Part shown: one piece after another, positions 4,929-11,643 of the stretch
Layout: each line of letters opens with the position of its first letter
Position numbering within the stretch: the first letter of the stretch is position 1
NCBI GenBank assembly: GCA_016763395.1
Contig: JAESTW010000755.1
Span: forward strand, 1-11,643
Source: Kofleriaceae bacterium
GTDB taxonomy: Bacteria; Myxococcota_A; Polyangia; Haliangiales; Haliangiaceae
DNA: 11,643 nucleotides
Direction of reading: 5' to 3'
Translations under genes and position numbers: made by a program
Notes under the pieces: generated by a model
What the model saw: the letters and a program-made list of their open reading frames with translations, nothing else
What the model was told of the DNA's origin: nothing
Databases searched by the model: none

Positions 4929-7859
4929 GTGGCGGATTTTGAAACGCAACAGCTGGACGCTGATCAGCTGGCGACCAAGGCGACTGTCGTCGATGGCGGT
5001 GCGTTAGTTGAGAGTCGTCCGATAGATGCACCGCTAGAACCCGGCGCTTCATTAGGACGCTATGTCGTCCTTGATGTGCTGGGAAAAGGCGGGATGGGTG
5101 TGGTCTACAAGGCCTACGATCCCGAACTCGACAGACAGATCGCAGTCAAACTAGTACGTGTCCGAGGACATCGAAAGAGGGCTGCGCAAAAACGTCTCCT
5201 CCGAGAAGCACAAGCTCTCGCGCAGCTCTCCCACCCCAACGTCATATCGGTTTTTGACGTGGGAACCATCGGACACGATGTTTTTATCTCAATGGAGCTG
5301 GTGGATGGAGTTGACGTCCGGCAGTGGCTAAAGGACGAGACTCGCAGTCGGCAAGAAATCATGGCTGTCTTTCTTGCCGCAGGAAAAGGCCTGGGAGCCG
5401 CGCACCGCGCTGGCCTCATTCACCGTGACTTCAAGCCGGACAACATCGTCCTGGGCAACAAAGGCCGCCCGAGAATTATTGATTTTGGTCTCGCCCGAGG
5501 AACTGAGTCCTATGATGATAGCGACGAGGACCTCTCGAGCAGCGATTCGCTCACCAGCAGCCAGGTCAGCAGGACTGGCGGAGCTAGCAGAAATCACCTC
5601 AACACACCGATGACCCTGGCCGGGCTGGTTATGGGTACGCCGGCGTATATGTCTCCGGAGCAGCACAAAGGAGAAGATACCGATGCTCGCTCCGACCAGT
5701 ACAGCTTTTGCGCGTCGCTCTACTCCGCGCTCTATGGGGTACGTCCCTACACTGGCGACTCGCATAAAGAACTAAAAGAAAACATACTTGCCGGACAGAT
5801 GGCAGCAACTCCCAGTACGCCCAAGGTCCCTCGCTGGATTCGGACAATTTTGCTACAGGGGCTATCCCTCGATCCGGATGAGCGATACGACTCCATGGAA
5901 GAGCTTCTCGGCGATTTGGCCAAGGATCCGGTAATTCTTCGGAACCGGGTATTGCGTGTGGCTGGTTTCGCAACGGTGGTGGCAGGTGCGGCCTTTTGGT
6001 TTGGAAGTGGCGCGAGTGTGGAACGGAACACCTTATGCCAAGACGGGCCAGAGCAACTCAATGGAGTTTGGGATTCGCAAGTTGGGGTGGCTATGGAGCT
6101 AGCCTTTTCCTCAACAGGCAGTTCCCATGCTTCAGAGACGTATACGCTTGTGAAACAGCGACTCGGCCTGTACTCGGACAAATGGCTTGATATGTACAAA
6201 TCCTCTTGTGAGGCAACCAGTGTTCGGGGCGATCAAAGTCAGAAGCTTCTCGATCTTCGGACAGTTTGCCTACAACGAAAACTCGGTAAGATGTCGGCAT
6301 TGACTTCGCTACTTTCTCACACCGACGAGCCAAGTGTCGTCGATCGCGCAGTATCAGCGGTTGCCAGTTTGCCCAGTATCGACGCATGTGCCGACTTGCG
6401 GACTCTAAGCGCCTCGGTTCCTCAGCCAGAAGACGCGGAAGTCTTGGCCAAAGTTCAAACCGCTCGGCGCGCAATTGACGAAGCTGAAGCGCTTACAAAG
6501 GCGGGTGATCTAAAGGGAGCGCTCAAACGCACGTCCGAGATTGTAGAGACCATCGGAAGTATCAATTACCCTGCGGTGCAGGCAGAAGCTCTGTGGCTAT
6601 TGGGAGTCAACCAACGCCGCCTTCGTATGCCCGAGAAGGCAGAAGAAAACCTCTACAAAGCAACGCTGCTGGCCGCAGAGTCTCATAACGACAATTTGGC
6701 CGCACTGGTTTGGCTAGAGATTTTGTGGGTCGAGGGCTACTCCAAAGGGCAAACAACAGAAGAGGTCTTGAAGCTCGGACATATCGTTGAAGCAGTAGTT
6801 CTGCGTTCGGGCAGTGACGCTAGACGTGGCGATCTAATGAACAATTTTGGCGCCATCTTGCGGCGCAAGGGGAAATACAAGGAGGCCAAAGAGCGTATCG
6901 AGCAGGCAATCGAAATCTGGGAAAAAGTCTATGGAGCGGACAGTCTACAGGTTGCCAAAGCACACAACAACCTCGGTAATGTTCTCAATGACACTGGAGA
7001 TTTCCTCGAAGCCCGAAAACATCACGAAAAGGTTCTCTCCATACGCCAGCGTTCGCTCGGTGAAAAACATCCCTTCGTCGCTACTGCGCTCAACAATTTG
7101 GGCAACAGCTATATGGAAGAAGGGGACTTTGAAGGCGCCAAAGGCTACTACACCCGCTCTCTAGACATCGCTGAGACCATCGACCTTAGCAGTGGGGATA
7201 CGGTGATGGCACTTAACAATTTGGGTAACGCGACTTCAGAACTCGGTGATTTTAAAACGTCACTGACCCTGCAAAAACGTGCACTCAAGATTCAAGAAGA
7301 CCAAGAAAAGCCCGATAATTCAGGCATCGGAATTACTCTTAACAATCTTGGAGACCTCTACCTCAAACAGAAAAAGTACAAGCTCGCCGTGGAGCAATAC
7401 ACCCAAGCTCAAGCCCGTTGGTTGCCGTCAATTGGCCCAGATCACGCGTATATGGGATACGCAGAAATTGGCATTGCCAATGCGTACTTGCAAGAAAACA
7501 AGTACGACGCAGCGTATCCACACTTTGCGAAAACGCTCCAAATCTGGGGAAAATCCTTTGGCAGGACGCACAGCACTGTAGCCCTCGCTCTCGAAGGACT
7601 TGGGCGGAGTGCAAAAGGCATGGGCCAAGCGGGAAAGGCCATTGAGCATTTTACCAAGGCGATGACTATCTACGAAGCAGAAAAGGAGCTAGCACCTCTT
7701 GAAATTGTCCGCTTTCAGCTGGCCCAGGCTCATTGGGACTCAGGTGCCAAAGAGCACGCTCGCGACCTGGCAAAACAGTCCCACCTAGGCTTGAGCAAAG
7801 TGTCCGACGATGCCCAGGACGAGCTGGCGGAAATTGCCGCCTGGCTCGAAGGAAAGTAG
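4929..7859 (+). CDS. Transmembrane Ser/Thr protein kinase with TPR sensor region
   Basis: A 976-residue Hanks-type kinase, numbered from GTG 4929. The kinase domain is about 44-325, with all key residues: Gly loop LGKGGMGVVYKA (51-62), Lys74 (IAVKLV), Glu93, catalytic loop HRDFKPDN (165-172), DFG 185-187 and GTPAYMSPE (236-244). It is an RD kinase, predicted active. Between DFG and GTP lies an unusually long acidic, Ser/Thr-rich activation loop (about 190-234). One transmembrane helix is at about 341-360. The outer part begins with a domain bearing four Cys (370, 427, 447, 487), then helical repeats. From about 638 there are seven kinesin-light-chain-type TPR units with a 42-residue period. 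The upstream-open frame would allow a GTG at 4833, but the extra 32 residues do not look coding, and an extended -10 promoter lies just before 4929. This architecture is typical of myxobacterial kinases. Partners unknown; it is convergent with the DUF1232 gene and divergent from the sigma operon. Confidence 0.92.
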   Translation: MADFETQQLDADQLATKATVVDGGALVESRPIDAPLEPGASLGRYVVLDVLGKGGMGVVYKAYDPELDRQIAVKLVRVRGHRKRAAQKRLLREAQALAQLSHPNVISVFDVGTIGHDVFISMELVDGVDVRQWLKDETRSRQEIMAVFLAAGKGLGAAHRAGLIHRDFKPDNIVLGNKGRPRIIDFGLARGTESYDDSDEDLSSSDSLTSSQVSRTGGASRNHLNTPMTLAGLVMGTPAYMSPEQHKGEDTDARSDQYSFCASLYSALYGVRPYTGDSHKELKENILAGQMAATPSTPKVPRWIRTILLQGLSLDPDERYDSMEELLGDLAKDPVILRNRVLRVAGFATVVAGAAFWFGSGASVERNTLCQDGPEQLNGVWDSQVGVAMELAFSSTGSSHASETYTLVKQRLGLYSDKWLDMYKSSCEATSVRGDQSQKLLDLRTVCLQRKLGKMSALTSLLSHTDEPSVVDRAVSAVASLPSIDACADLRTLSASVPQPEDAEVLAKVQTARRAIDEAEALTKAGDLKGALKRTSEIVETIGSINYPAVQAEALWLLGVNQRRLRMPEKAEENLYKATLLAAESHNDNLAALVWLEILWVEGYSKGQTTEEVLKLGHIVEAVVLRSGSDARRGDLMNNFGAILRRKGKYKEAKERIEQAIEIWEKVYGADSLQVAKAHNNLGNVLNDTGDFLEARKHHEKVLSIRQRSLGEKHPFVATALNNLGNSYMEEGDFEGAKGYYTRSLDIAETIDLSSGDTVMALNNLGNATSELGDFKTSLTLQKRALKIQEDQEKPDNSGIGITLNNLGDLYLKQKKYKLAVEQYTQAQARWLPSIGPDHAYMGYAEIGIANAYLQENKYDAAYPHFAKTLQIWGKSFGRTHSTVALALEGLGRSAKGMGQAGKAIEHFTKAMTIYEAEKELAPLEIVRFQLAQAHWDSGAKEHARDLAKQSHLGLSKVSDDAQDELAEIAAWLEGK
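6831..7717 (+). repeat. Array of kinesin-light-chain-type TPR units within the kinase
   Basis: NNLG-like signatures recur at residues 638, 680, 722, 763, 805, 847 and 889 of the kinase, a period of 42 (once 41). Most units have the form NNLGN-x(5)-GD/KY-x2-A-x(3)-Y/H-x(3)-L. Four of them (680-805) are the most regular, while the last two (GIANAYLQENKYDAAYPHF, and LGRSAKGMGQAGKAIEHF) are degenerate. Such TPR_12 arrays bind peptides or proteins. The array lies on the far side of the predicted membrane helix, so it should sense an extracytoplasmic partner. Confidence 0.8.
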
Positions 7860-7881
7860 TCTCCTTTTACTTGGGACTAGT

Positions 7882-8451
7882 TTACTTGAGTTTGTAGGCC
7901 AAGTGACTCTTGAATGTCACGGCCAGGGCTTCGGGATCGGTGAATGGTGCGGCAGGCATCCGGCGCAGATCTTGTTCGATTTCTACGAAGAGCTTTTTGC
8001 GTTGGTCGGCGTTGTCGACGATTGTAGAACAACTTCGTCCGCGGACAACTTCATCTGTGAGCTTTACGCAGTATTTGCGCAGGGCGGCGTTGAGTTCGCT
8101 ACCTAAGAATTGTTCTATTCTCTTGCTTTCATTGAGCAGGCGTCCAACAGCGACGATGTTGCCCGAGTCTTCCAAGCCTTCATCCAGGCCGTGCTGGCTG
8201 GCTAGCTCGATCATGATGCGCAGAACAATGACGTCATCGAGTACGCCCACGCTTTCTTCCCAATCGGGAACTAGGTCAATTCGAGTTACAAGGTAGTTGA
8301 GTGATGCTGCCAAATAGATTCTGGCGTCCCGCGCCACTTTGTCAGAACCGACAATATCTTCCAACGTTTCAATGTCCTCGCGGATCGTTGAAACCCATTC
8401 CTTGAACGCCGCAAAATGTTCCACCACCTTGGAATTTGTAGATTCAGACAT
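7882..8451 (-). CDS. YkvA / DUF1232 domain protein
   Basis: A 189-residue protein. The DUF1232 (YkvA-like) signature is clear: an RIYLAASLNYLVTRIDLVPDW stretch (44-64, with Asp59, Pro62 and Asp63) followed by GVLDDVIVLR (69-78, Asp72-Asp73). Members usually have a 'PIDLIPDf..lG.lDDl' core. The family has no established biochemical role. Unlike short members, this one has an N-terminal helical extension (about 1-40) and a C-terminal region of about 105 residues (84-189), which is charged and helical with Cys128 and Cys141. I chose ATG 8451 over the longer frame from 8529, whose extra residues look non-coding; no strong ribosome site is seen. The gene is convergent with the kinase gene, with only 22 bp between the two stop codons and no evident terminator there. 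Confidence 0.8.
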   Translation of the reverse strand: MSESTNSKVVEHFAAFKEWVSTIREDIETLEDIVGSDKVARDARIYLAASLNYLVTRIDLVPDWEESVGVLDDVIVLRIMIELASQHGLDEGLEDSGNIVAVGRLLNESKRIEQFLGSELNAALRKYCVKLTDEVVRGRSCSTIVDNADQRKKLFVEIEQDLRRMPAAPFTDPEALAVTFKSHLAYKLK

Positions 8452-8476
8452 ACGCCAGTCTAACACCGACGATTGA

Positions 8477-8650
8477 AACGTCTCAAGATACACCGGCTCA
8501 CAGGGGAGCCGATTCTTCGCCTCTGGCACACACGACCGCTACCAGCGACTGGGCGGCAAGATTGGCGCTGGCCAGCTTGCAGACGTTAAAGCCTACCTCA
8601 TGAGCAAAGCAGCTGATGCAGCGCGTAACCAGGGCGCGGGCATCCGATAG
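8477..8650 (+). pseudogene. Probable 3' remnant of an unrecognised gene
   Basis: An open plus-strand frame of 57 codons with no start codon near its beginning. It reads convincingly as protein at its end: RYQRLGGKIGAGQLADVKAY, LMSKAADAARNQGAGIR, stop TAG at 8648-8650. Codons there are G/C-rich in the third position, like the neighbouring genes. A plausible intrinsic terminator for the same strand lies 32 bp further on (8682-8718). This is what the tail of a lost gene would leave behind. The upstream part (about 8477-8525) overlaps the region just before the DUF1232 start and looks less coding. Family unknown; chance remains possible. Confidence 0.35.
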
Positions 8651-8681
8651 AATTTTGTAAAGTCTTCGGGGCGATTCTACC

Positions 8682-8718
8682 CGGTGCCGTCAACGATGTT
8701 AGTTGGCAGCGTTTTTTT
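8682..8718 (+). terminator. Candidate Rho-independent terminator
   Basis: Stem of CG, a mismatch, TGC, a 3-nt bulge, and CAAC pairing with GTTG, GCA and CG, around a 7-nt loop (8695-8701), followed at once by seven T residues (8712-8718). The orientation fits transcripts on the plus strand, that is, the apparent gene remnant ending at 8650. The bulge weakens it, but the T-run is good. Confidence 0.45.
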
Positions 8719-8736
8719 GTGCGCACTACCTGGGTT

Positions 8737-8787
8737 AGGGCGTGGGAGAAATAAAAGAATGTCGCCTTTTATTTTTCCCCGCGCCCT
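8737..8787. terminator. Long near-perfect hairpin at the 3' end of the metallohydrolase gene
   Basis: Left arm 8738-8757 (starts GGGCGTGGG, ends AAATAAAAG) and right arm 8766-8786 (starts CTTTTATTT, ends CGCGCCC) pair over 20 bp with only one bulged C and two G-T pairs, around an 8-nt loop. One more A-T pair reaches 8737/8787, the last base of the minus-strand stop codon. The lower stem is GC-rich and the upper stem AT-rich. No T-run follows in either direction, so it may act as a 3'-end stabiliser or barrier rather than a classic terminator. Confidence 0.6.
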
Positions 8788-11300
8788 TAGGGAGCAAAGG
8801 TGTTATCTCCGTCTCGGTCAACAAATACCGGGTTGGTGAAAGACGGCCCCGGATCGGGAAGTACCGGACCAGCGTTTGATGCCGCGGCTACACGGACAAG
8901 AAAAAAGGAGTCATTCATCGTCGATAGCGGCAAGGTGATGACTTGGTCGTAGCGTAACGATTGGGTCTCGGACTCATCCAAGATCTGCTCAAACACAACC
9001 TGATCATTCTCGTAGACCTGGAAGCTTTTCAGGGGAAGCCACGAAGCCGCCTGAACCCGAATGCGTACTGCAACCTCAGTAGCGTTCTGTAGCGATACCA
9101 ACTCGCCTGGACCGTAGAATACCGAATCCAACGGGTCTTGCAGCTCAATGGTGACAAAGGCTCCCTGCGAGACGATTGCTTTGCCGTCCTTGACCGCCTG
9201 ATTGAACGCATCCATGTTGACAGTACTTGGCGTATCTTGACCGACGCCAACAAAGACAAAGGTCCGAGCGCGGCCAGAGTAATCGGTCGTCTTGTGACTG
9301 TCCGATGCGCCCGTTGCGGTCTTTCGAAATCCTTTCCCAAGAAACGACAACCAATCGGCGAACGTGTCCTCAAAGCCAGACCTAGCATCCGCATTGGCAA
9401 CCTCGATAACGTCGAAGTTGAAGTCGCCCAAATCTCCTGATACTCCCAAATCGGACAGTGTCTTGCCACTCGCCAGCGTTGTAGAGTTGAGGTCAATGAG
9501 GTCAAACACAGCGCTGCTGCCCCGTCGCGGGTGATTGATTTGAACCACTCGACTAGCGACATCGCCGCGTATTAGATTGGCAATTTCGTTGGGCGCAGAC
9601 CCATCCCAGTTTGGCGATCCAGCTTGCGCTTTGCTATTGTCCGAAGCTAGAGGCCAGCCATTGATGTGTCCGACAACCGTTGACGAGACCTCAGCACCCA
9701 TTTGGCTTGCTACAAACTCTGAAAGTCCGAGACGTGCAATGTAGGGAGAATAGTCGGCAATGAAATCGTGGTCCGTGGAAATCGCGACCTCGACGCCTTC
9801 CCCTGCAACGGAGAGCAGGCGTTGGTCCAAAGGAATACTCGAATCAGTCGACATCTCGCTGTGCAAATGACTATCCATGGAGATCCAGCCAGTCGTATCC
9901 ACTTCGCGCTCAAGCACAACGCTTAGTGTCATGGTCTCGCCGTCCTCTATGACCAGTCCTTGTTGTTGAAAAAGCCCGAACTCAATTCCTCGGCTTACGG
10001 AAAGGTCGTAGTCCCCTGGTGGCAGGGCAATCTCCGTCGCTTCGGCACCGACAAAGAATTGCTTCAGTCCGTCTGGTGAGCTCAACATAATTCGAGCAGG
10101 CATAGCCGCTCCATTGCCGTCTGCTACCGAGATCTCCAATGCTCCTCCGGCGCCTGGTGACACTGCAATGCCCTCTATCCCCTCTTCGGGCACAAGAGCA
10201 CTGACCATCGGTCCAGGCACTCGTCCTTGCTGTACACATTGCAACTCATAGTTTCCAGGAGGTACCTGCGCGCTAAAGGTTCCGTCCGCCTTGGCTCGTG
10301 CCCTTGTAATCGCACGTCCATCGATGCCAGTAATCGCAATTGCATAGCCCGCAGGAGCGCTTCCGGACAAAGTACTTATTCCGCCTGACAATCCATAAAT
10401 CACGTCCGTGACCGAACTGGTCGATCCATCTCCGACGACAAAGAACCTCCGCTCTGGAGGCGCATTGGTCGTAAGCTCAATAGCCTGCAGGAACAGAATG
10501 CCATCGGTGTCCAGTACACTTAGTCGAGCGCTTGGGTGTTTATCGTAGACAAGTCCGTATGAAGTCTCTTTTCCTTCCGATGCAAAGAACTTTCCTGATG
10601 CAATGCCATCGGTAAGACCAGCTCCGGGAACAAATACATGAATCTCTCCCCCCATAAATGCGATATCTCGCAGTCCAGCGATATCCGGGCTATCGTCTGA
10701 GATACTGAAACTTCGAGTCACAATCTCTAGCGCGGTTGCGTCCGGGAGTAGACGATATCGCTGCTCTACGATTAGTTCTGGTGCTTCCAATGAAACCAGG
10801 TTGAAAAGCAAAGGTATCGTAGTCAACTTGCCCCGGATTACAAACTCTGCAACCCCGGGCTCGCTCGCCGTTGGCAACCCCGAGGAGGTAATCACCAGTT
10901 CATCGATAGCCCCCGCGCCCCAGTCGAGCATTGGCTGTATTTCTAACAGTTGATCTTCGCGACCGTGAAGCGCAGCATCCACGATGCTACCGCCAGTGGT
11001 TCCGTGCAATCTGAAACCGGGCCCAGGACCGCGAATCACAAAGCGAACTTTGCTGTTCTCCAATAGAATGTCGCCCTCACGTCCGGCTGCCAAAAGACCT
11101 GCGACTTTTTCTTCATCGCAACTAAGGTATTTGGCTCGGACAGAACCAGTGGCCGGCGGCGCTGTGGTGCATCCTGACTCGATACTTTGGTCCTCGACCA
11201 AAGGAACCATACCTTCGTCGACCGGCTTCTTGTCATCCCCACCGCATCCTACAAGTAACGCGACGTAAGTCAGAGAAGCCGTCAGTTTTCTGTTGAACAT
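8787..11300 (-). CDS. CehA/McbA-type PHP-domain metallohydrolase lipoprotein
   Basis: An 837-residue lipoprotein. The signal peptide ends at LLVGC (Cys19), followed by GGDDKK. Residues about 50-310 form a large beta-rich N-terminal domain with Cys44 and Cys61. Two carboxypeptidase-regulatory-like beta domains follow, about 316-360 (ADGTFSAQVPPGNYELQC) and 385-435 (IALPPGDYDLSV). The PHP metallohydrolase domain is about 470-720, with its metal ligands visible: HLH (478-480), TDHDF (509-513), GAEVSS with Glu537, GHINGWPL with His545, NHPR with His590, and SDSHK (Asp667, His669). It should bind a multinuclear metal centre and hydrolyse an ester or phosphoester; CehA members cut carbamates or phosphonates, but no substrate can be named. 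The C-terminal beta domain ends in FTNPVFVDRDGDNTFAP, a common end of these secreted proteins. The ATG at 11300 has a TAGG 8 nt upstream. It is a single-gene unit ending in a strong hairpin. Confidence 0.88.
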   Translation of the reverse strand: MFNRKLTASLTYVALLVGCGGDDKKPVDEGMVPLVEDQSIESGCTTAPPATGSVRAKYLSCDEEKVAGLLAAGREGDILLENSKVRFVIRGPGPGFRLHGTTGGSIVDAALHGREDQLLEIQPMLDWGAGAIDELVITSSGLPTASEPGVAEFVIRGKLTTIPLLFNLVSLEAPELIVEQRYRLLPDATALEIVTRSFSISDDSPDIAGLRDIAFMGGEIHVFVPGAGLTDGIASGKFFASEGKETSYGLVYDKHPSARLSVLDTDGILFLQAIELTTNAPPERRFFVVGDGSTSSVTDVIYGLSGGISTLSGSAPAGYAIAITGIDGRAITRARAKADGTFSAQVPPGNYELQCVQQGRVPGPMVSALVPEEGIEGIAVSPGAGGALEISVADGNGAAMPARIMLSSPDGLKQFFVGAEATEIALPPGDYDLSVSRGIEFGLFQQQGLVIEDGETMTLSVVLEREVDTTGWISMDSHLHSEMSTDSSIPLDQRLLSVAGEGVEVAISTDHDFIADYSPYIARLGLSEFVASQMGAEVSSTVVGHINGWPLASDNSKAQAGSPNWDGSAPNEIANLIRGDVASRVVQINHPRRGSSAVFDLIDLNSTTLASGKTLSDLGVSGDLGDFNFDVIEVANADARSGFEDTFADWLSFLGKGFRKTATGASDSHKTTDYSGRARTFVFVGVGQDTPSTVNMDAFNQAVKDGKAIVSQGAFVTIELQDPLDSVFYGPGELVSLQNATEVAVRIRVQAASWLPLKSFQVYENDQVVFEQILDESETQSLRYDQVITLPLSTMNDSFFLVRVAAASNAGPVLPDPGPSFTNPVFVDRDGDNTFAP

Positions 11301-11573
11301 AGGGCGAGCCTATCAATGGTCTGGCTCTATCGCACTTATGTATTACCTTTCATACGGATTTTACCTAGATAAGAGCGATATTAGAGAAAGGTGCTCGATC
11401 AAATTGGCTCGATACTGGGTTATGCTTTGTAGGACGAGGGTAATTCCAAGTGATGCGAAGCAACGAAAAAACGCAGGCAAGGTCTCGTTGCCTACCTGCT
11501 TTTCACTTTGGTGACTGACACCTTGGTCCGTACAACCGAGAAGGTGGATCGGCCACCGAGCAGGCAAGGCTCT
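11301..11573. other. Intergenic region between the metallohydrolase and the gene cut by the window edge
   Basis: No gene is supported here. Open frames on both strands translate to biased, non-protein-like sequence. AT-rich stretches at about 11335-11375 probably contain the metallohydrolase promoter (TAAAAT and TAATAC on the minus strand), but no convincing -35/-10 pair can be fixed. The right part holds the terminator at 11466-11499. Confidence 0.5.
11466..11499 (-). terminator. Candidate Rho-independent terminator, minus strand
   Basis: On the minus strand, GGCAA pairs with TTGCC and GCA with TGC across a 4-nt bulge, around the 7-nt loop CGAGACC, and the stem is followed by G and six T residues (11471-11466). 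It lies about 75 bp downstream of the stop codon of the partial gene entering from the right edge, the right place to end its transcript and insulate the metallohydrolase gene. Confidence 0.5.
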
Positions 11574-11643
11574 TCAAGCCGGCAACGCAATCGCGACCAC
11601 TCCTCCGAGAGAGAGCAGCGCGGACCAACCCGCACAGTGCCCA
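11574..11643 (-). CDS. C-terminal end of a gene cut by the window edge
   Basis: The minus-strand frame ending in TGA at 11576-11574 encodes HCAGWSALLSLGGVVAIAL followed by PA. This is a plausible terminal hydrophobic helix of a membrane protein or of a C-terminally anchored protein. Only about 22 codons are present, so no family can be assigned. Support comes from the protein-like translation and from the minus-strand terminator just downstream; the other two minus-strand frames give Arg/Cys-rich, unlikely sequences. Confidence 0.35.
   Translation of the reverse strand, partial: GHCAGWSALLSLGGVVAIALPA

Noticed and set aside
4627..4949. Minus-strand frames of 83 and 96 codons in the kinase leader
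   Set aside because: Their translations are compositionally random, they overlap each other in different frames, and they have no ribosome sites.
7866..7890. Direct repeat TTTACTTG(G/A)G twice, 15 bp apart, between the kinase and DUF1232 stops
   Set aside because: Too short and partly inside a stop codon; it is not an inverted repeat and gives no terminator hairpin.
11361..11567. Minus-strand 68-codon frame near the right edge
   Set aside because: It spans the putative terminator and its translation is not protein-like; the frame ending at 11574 is better supported.
1..11643. CRISPR array, tRNA, rRNA, insertion sequence or prophage
   Set aside because: No regularly spaced repeats, no cloverleaf or rRNA-like segments, and no transposase, integrase or phage motifs were seen in any frame.

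Overview
The window (11.6 kb, GC in the low-to-mid fifties by eye) looks like chromosomal DNA of a Myxococcota / former Deltaproteobacteria lineage. The reasons are a membrane-spanning Ser/Thr kinase with an extracytoplasmic tetratricopeptide sensor, several lipoproteins with Cys-Gly-Gly starts followed by low-complexity linkers, an ECF sigma/anti-sigma operon with an attached secreted protein, and a lipoprotein PHP metallohydrolase with a C-terminal NPVFVDRDGD-type signature. GC is lower than in cultured soil myxobacteria, so a marine, freshwater or metagenomic relative is plausible. The taxonomic call is an inference.

Layout: (1) 47-2248, minus strand: an S41-type peptidase lipoprotein followed 18 nt later by a LolA-like lipoprotein. 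(2) 2283-2338: a small 14-bp tandem repeat between two minus-strand gene groups. (3) 2354-4202, minus strand: ECF sigma factor, membrane anti-sigma factor and a small secreted protein. Anti-sigma and secreted protein overlap by ATGA. (4) 4203-4928: a divergent regulatory region with three inverted repeats, an extended -10 promoter and an unrecognised coding-like segment on the minus strand. (5) 4929-7859, plus strand: Ser/Thr kinase, transmembrane helix, Cys-containing domain and kinesin-light-chain-like TPRs. (6) 7882-8451, minus strand: YkvA/DUF1232 protein, convergent with the kinase. (7) 8477-8787: an apparent gene remnant on the plus strand with its own terminator, then a long hairpin. 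(8) 8787-11300, minus strand: a large CehA/McbA-type PHP metallohydrolase lipoprotein. (9) 11301-11643: intergenic DNA, a terminator and the last codons of a further minus-strand gene cut by the window edge.

The most notable observation is an in-frame TGA in the ECF sigma gene. It stops the protein inside the sigma-4 recognition helix, after SRLFHA. The same frame then stays open for 30 more codons, starts with the residues expected of the family (KNMQ after a lost Arg), and ends in an ATGA overlap with the anti-sigma start. A single C-to-T change of CGA to TGA (or a sequencing error) explains everything. The module is therefore either newly broken, mis-sequenced, or read through.

Taken together, the left half can be read as an envelope-response cluster: sigma, membrane anti-sigma, secreted protein, peptidase and lipoprotein, next to a divergent membrane kinase. 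That functional link rests only on gene proximity. I did not find a convincing wholly new multi-gene system; the candidates worth checking are the interrupted sigma operon, the two coding-like remnants and the structured intergenic elements.
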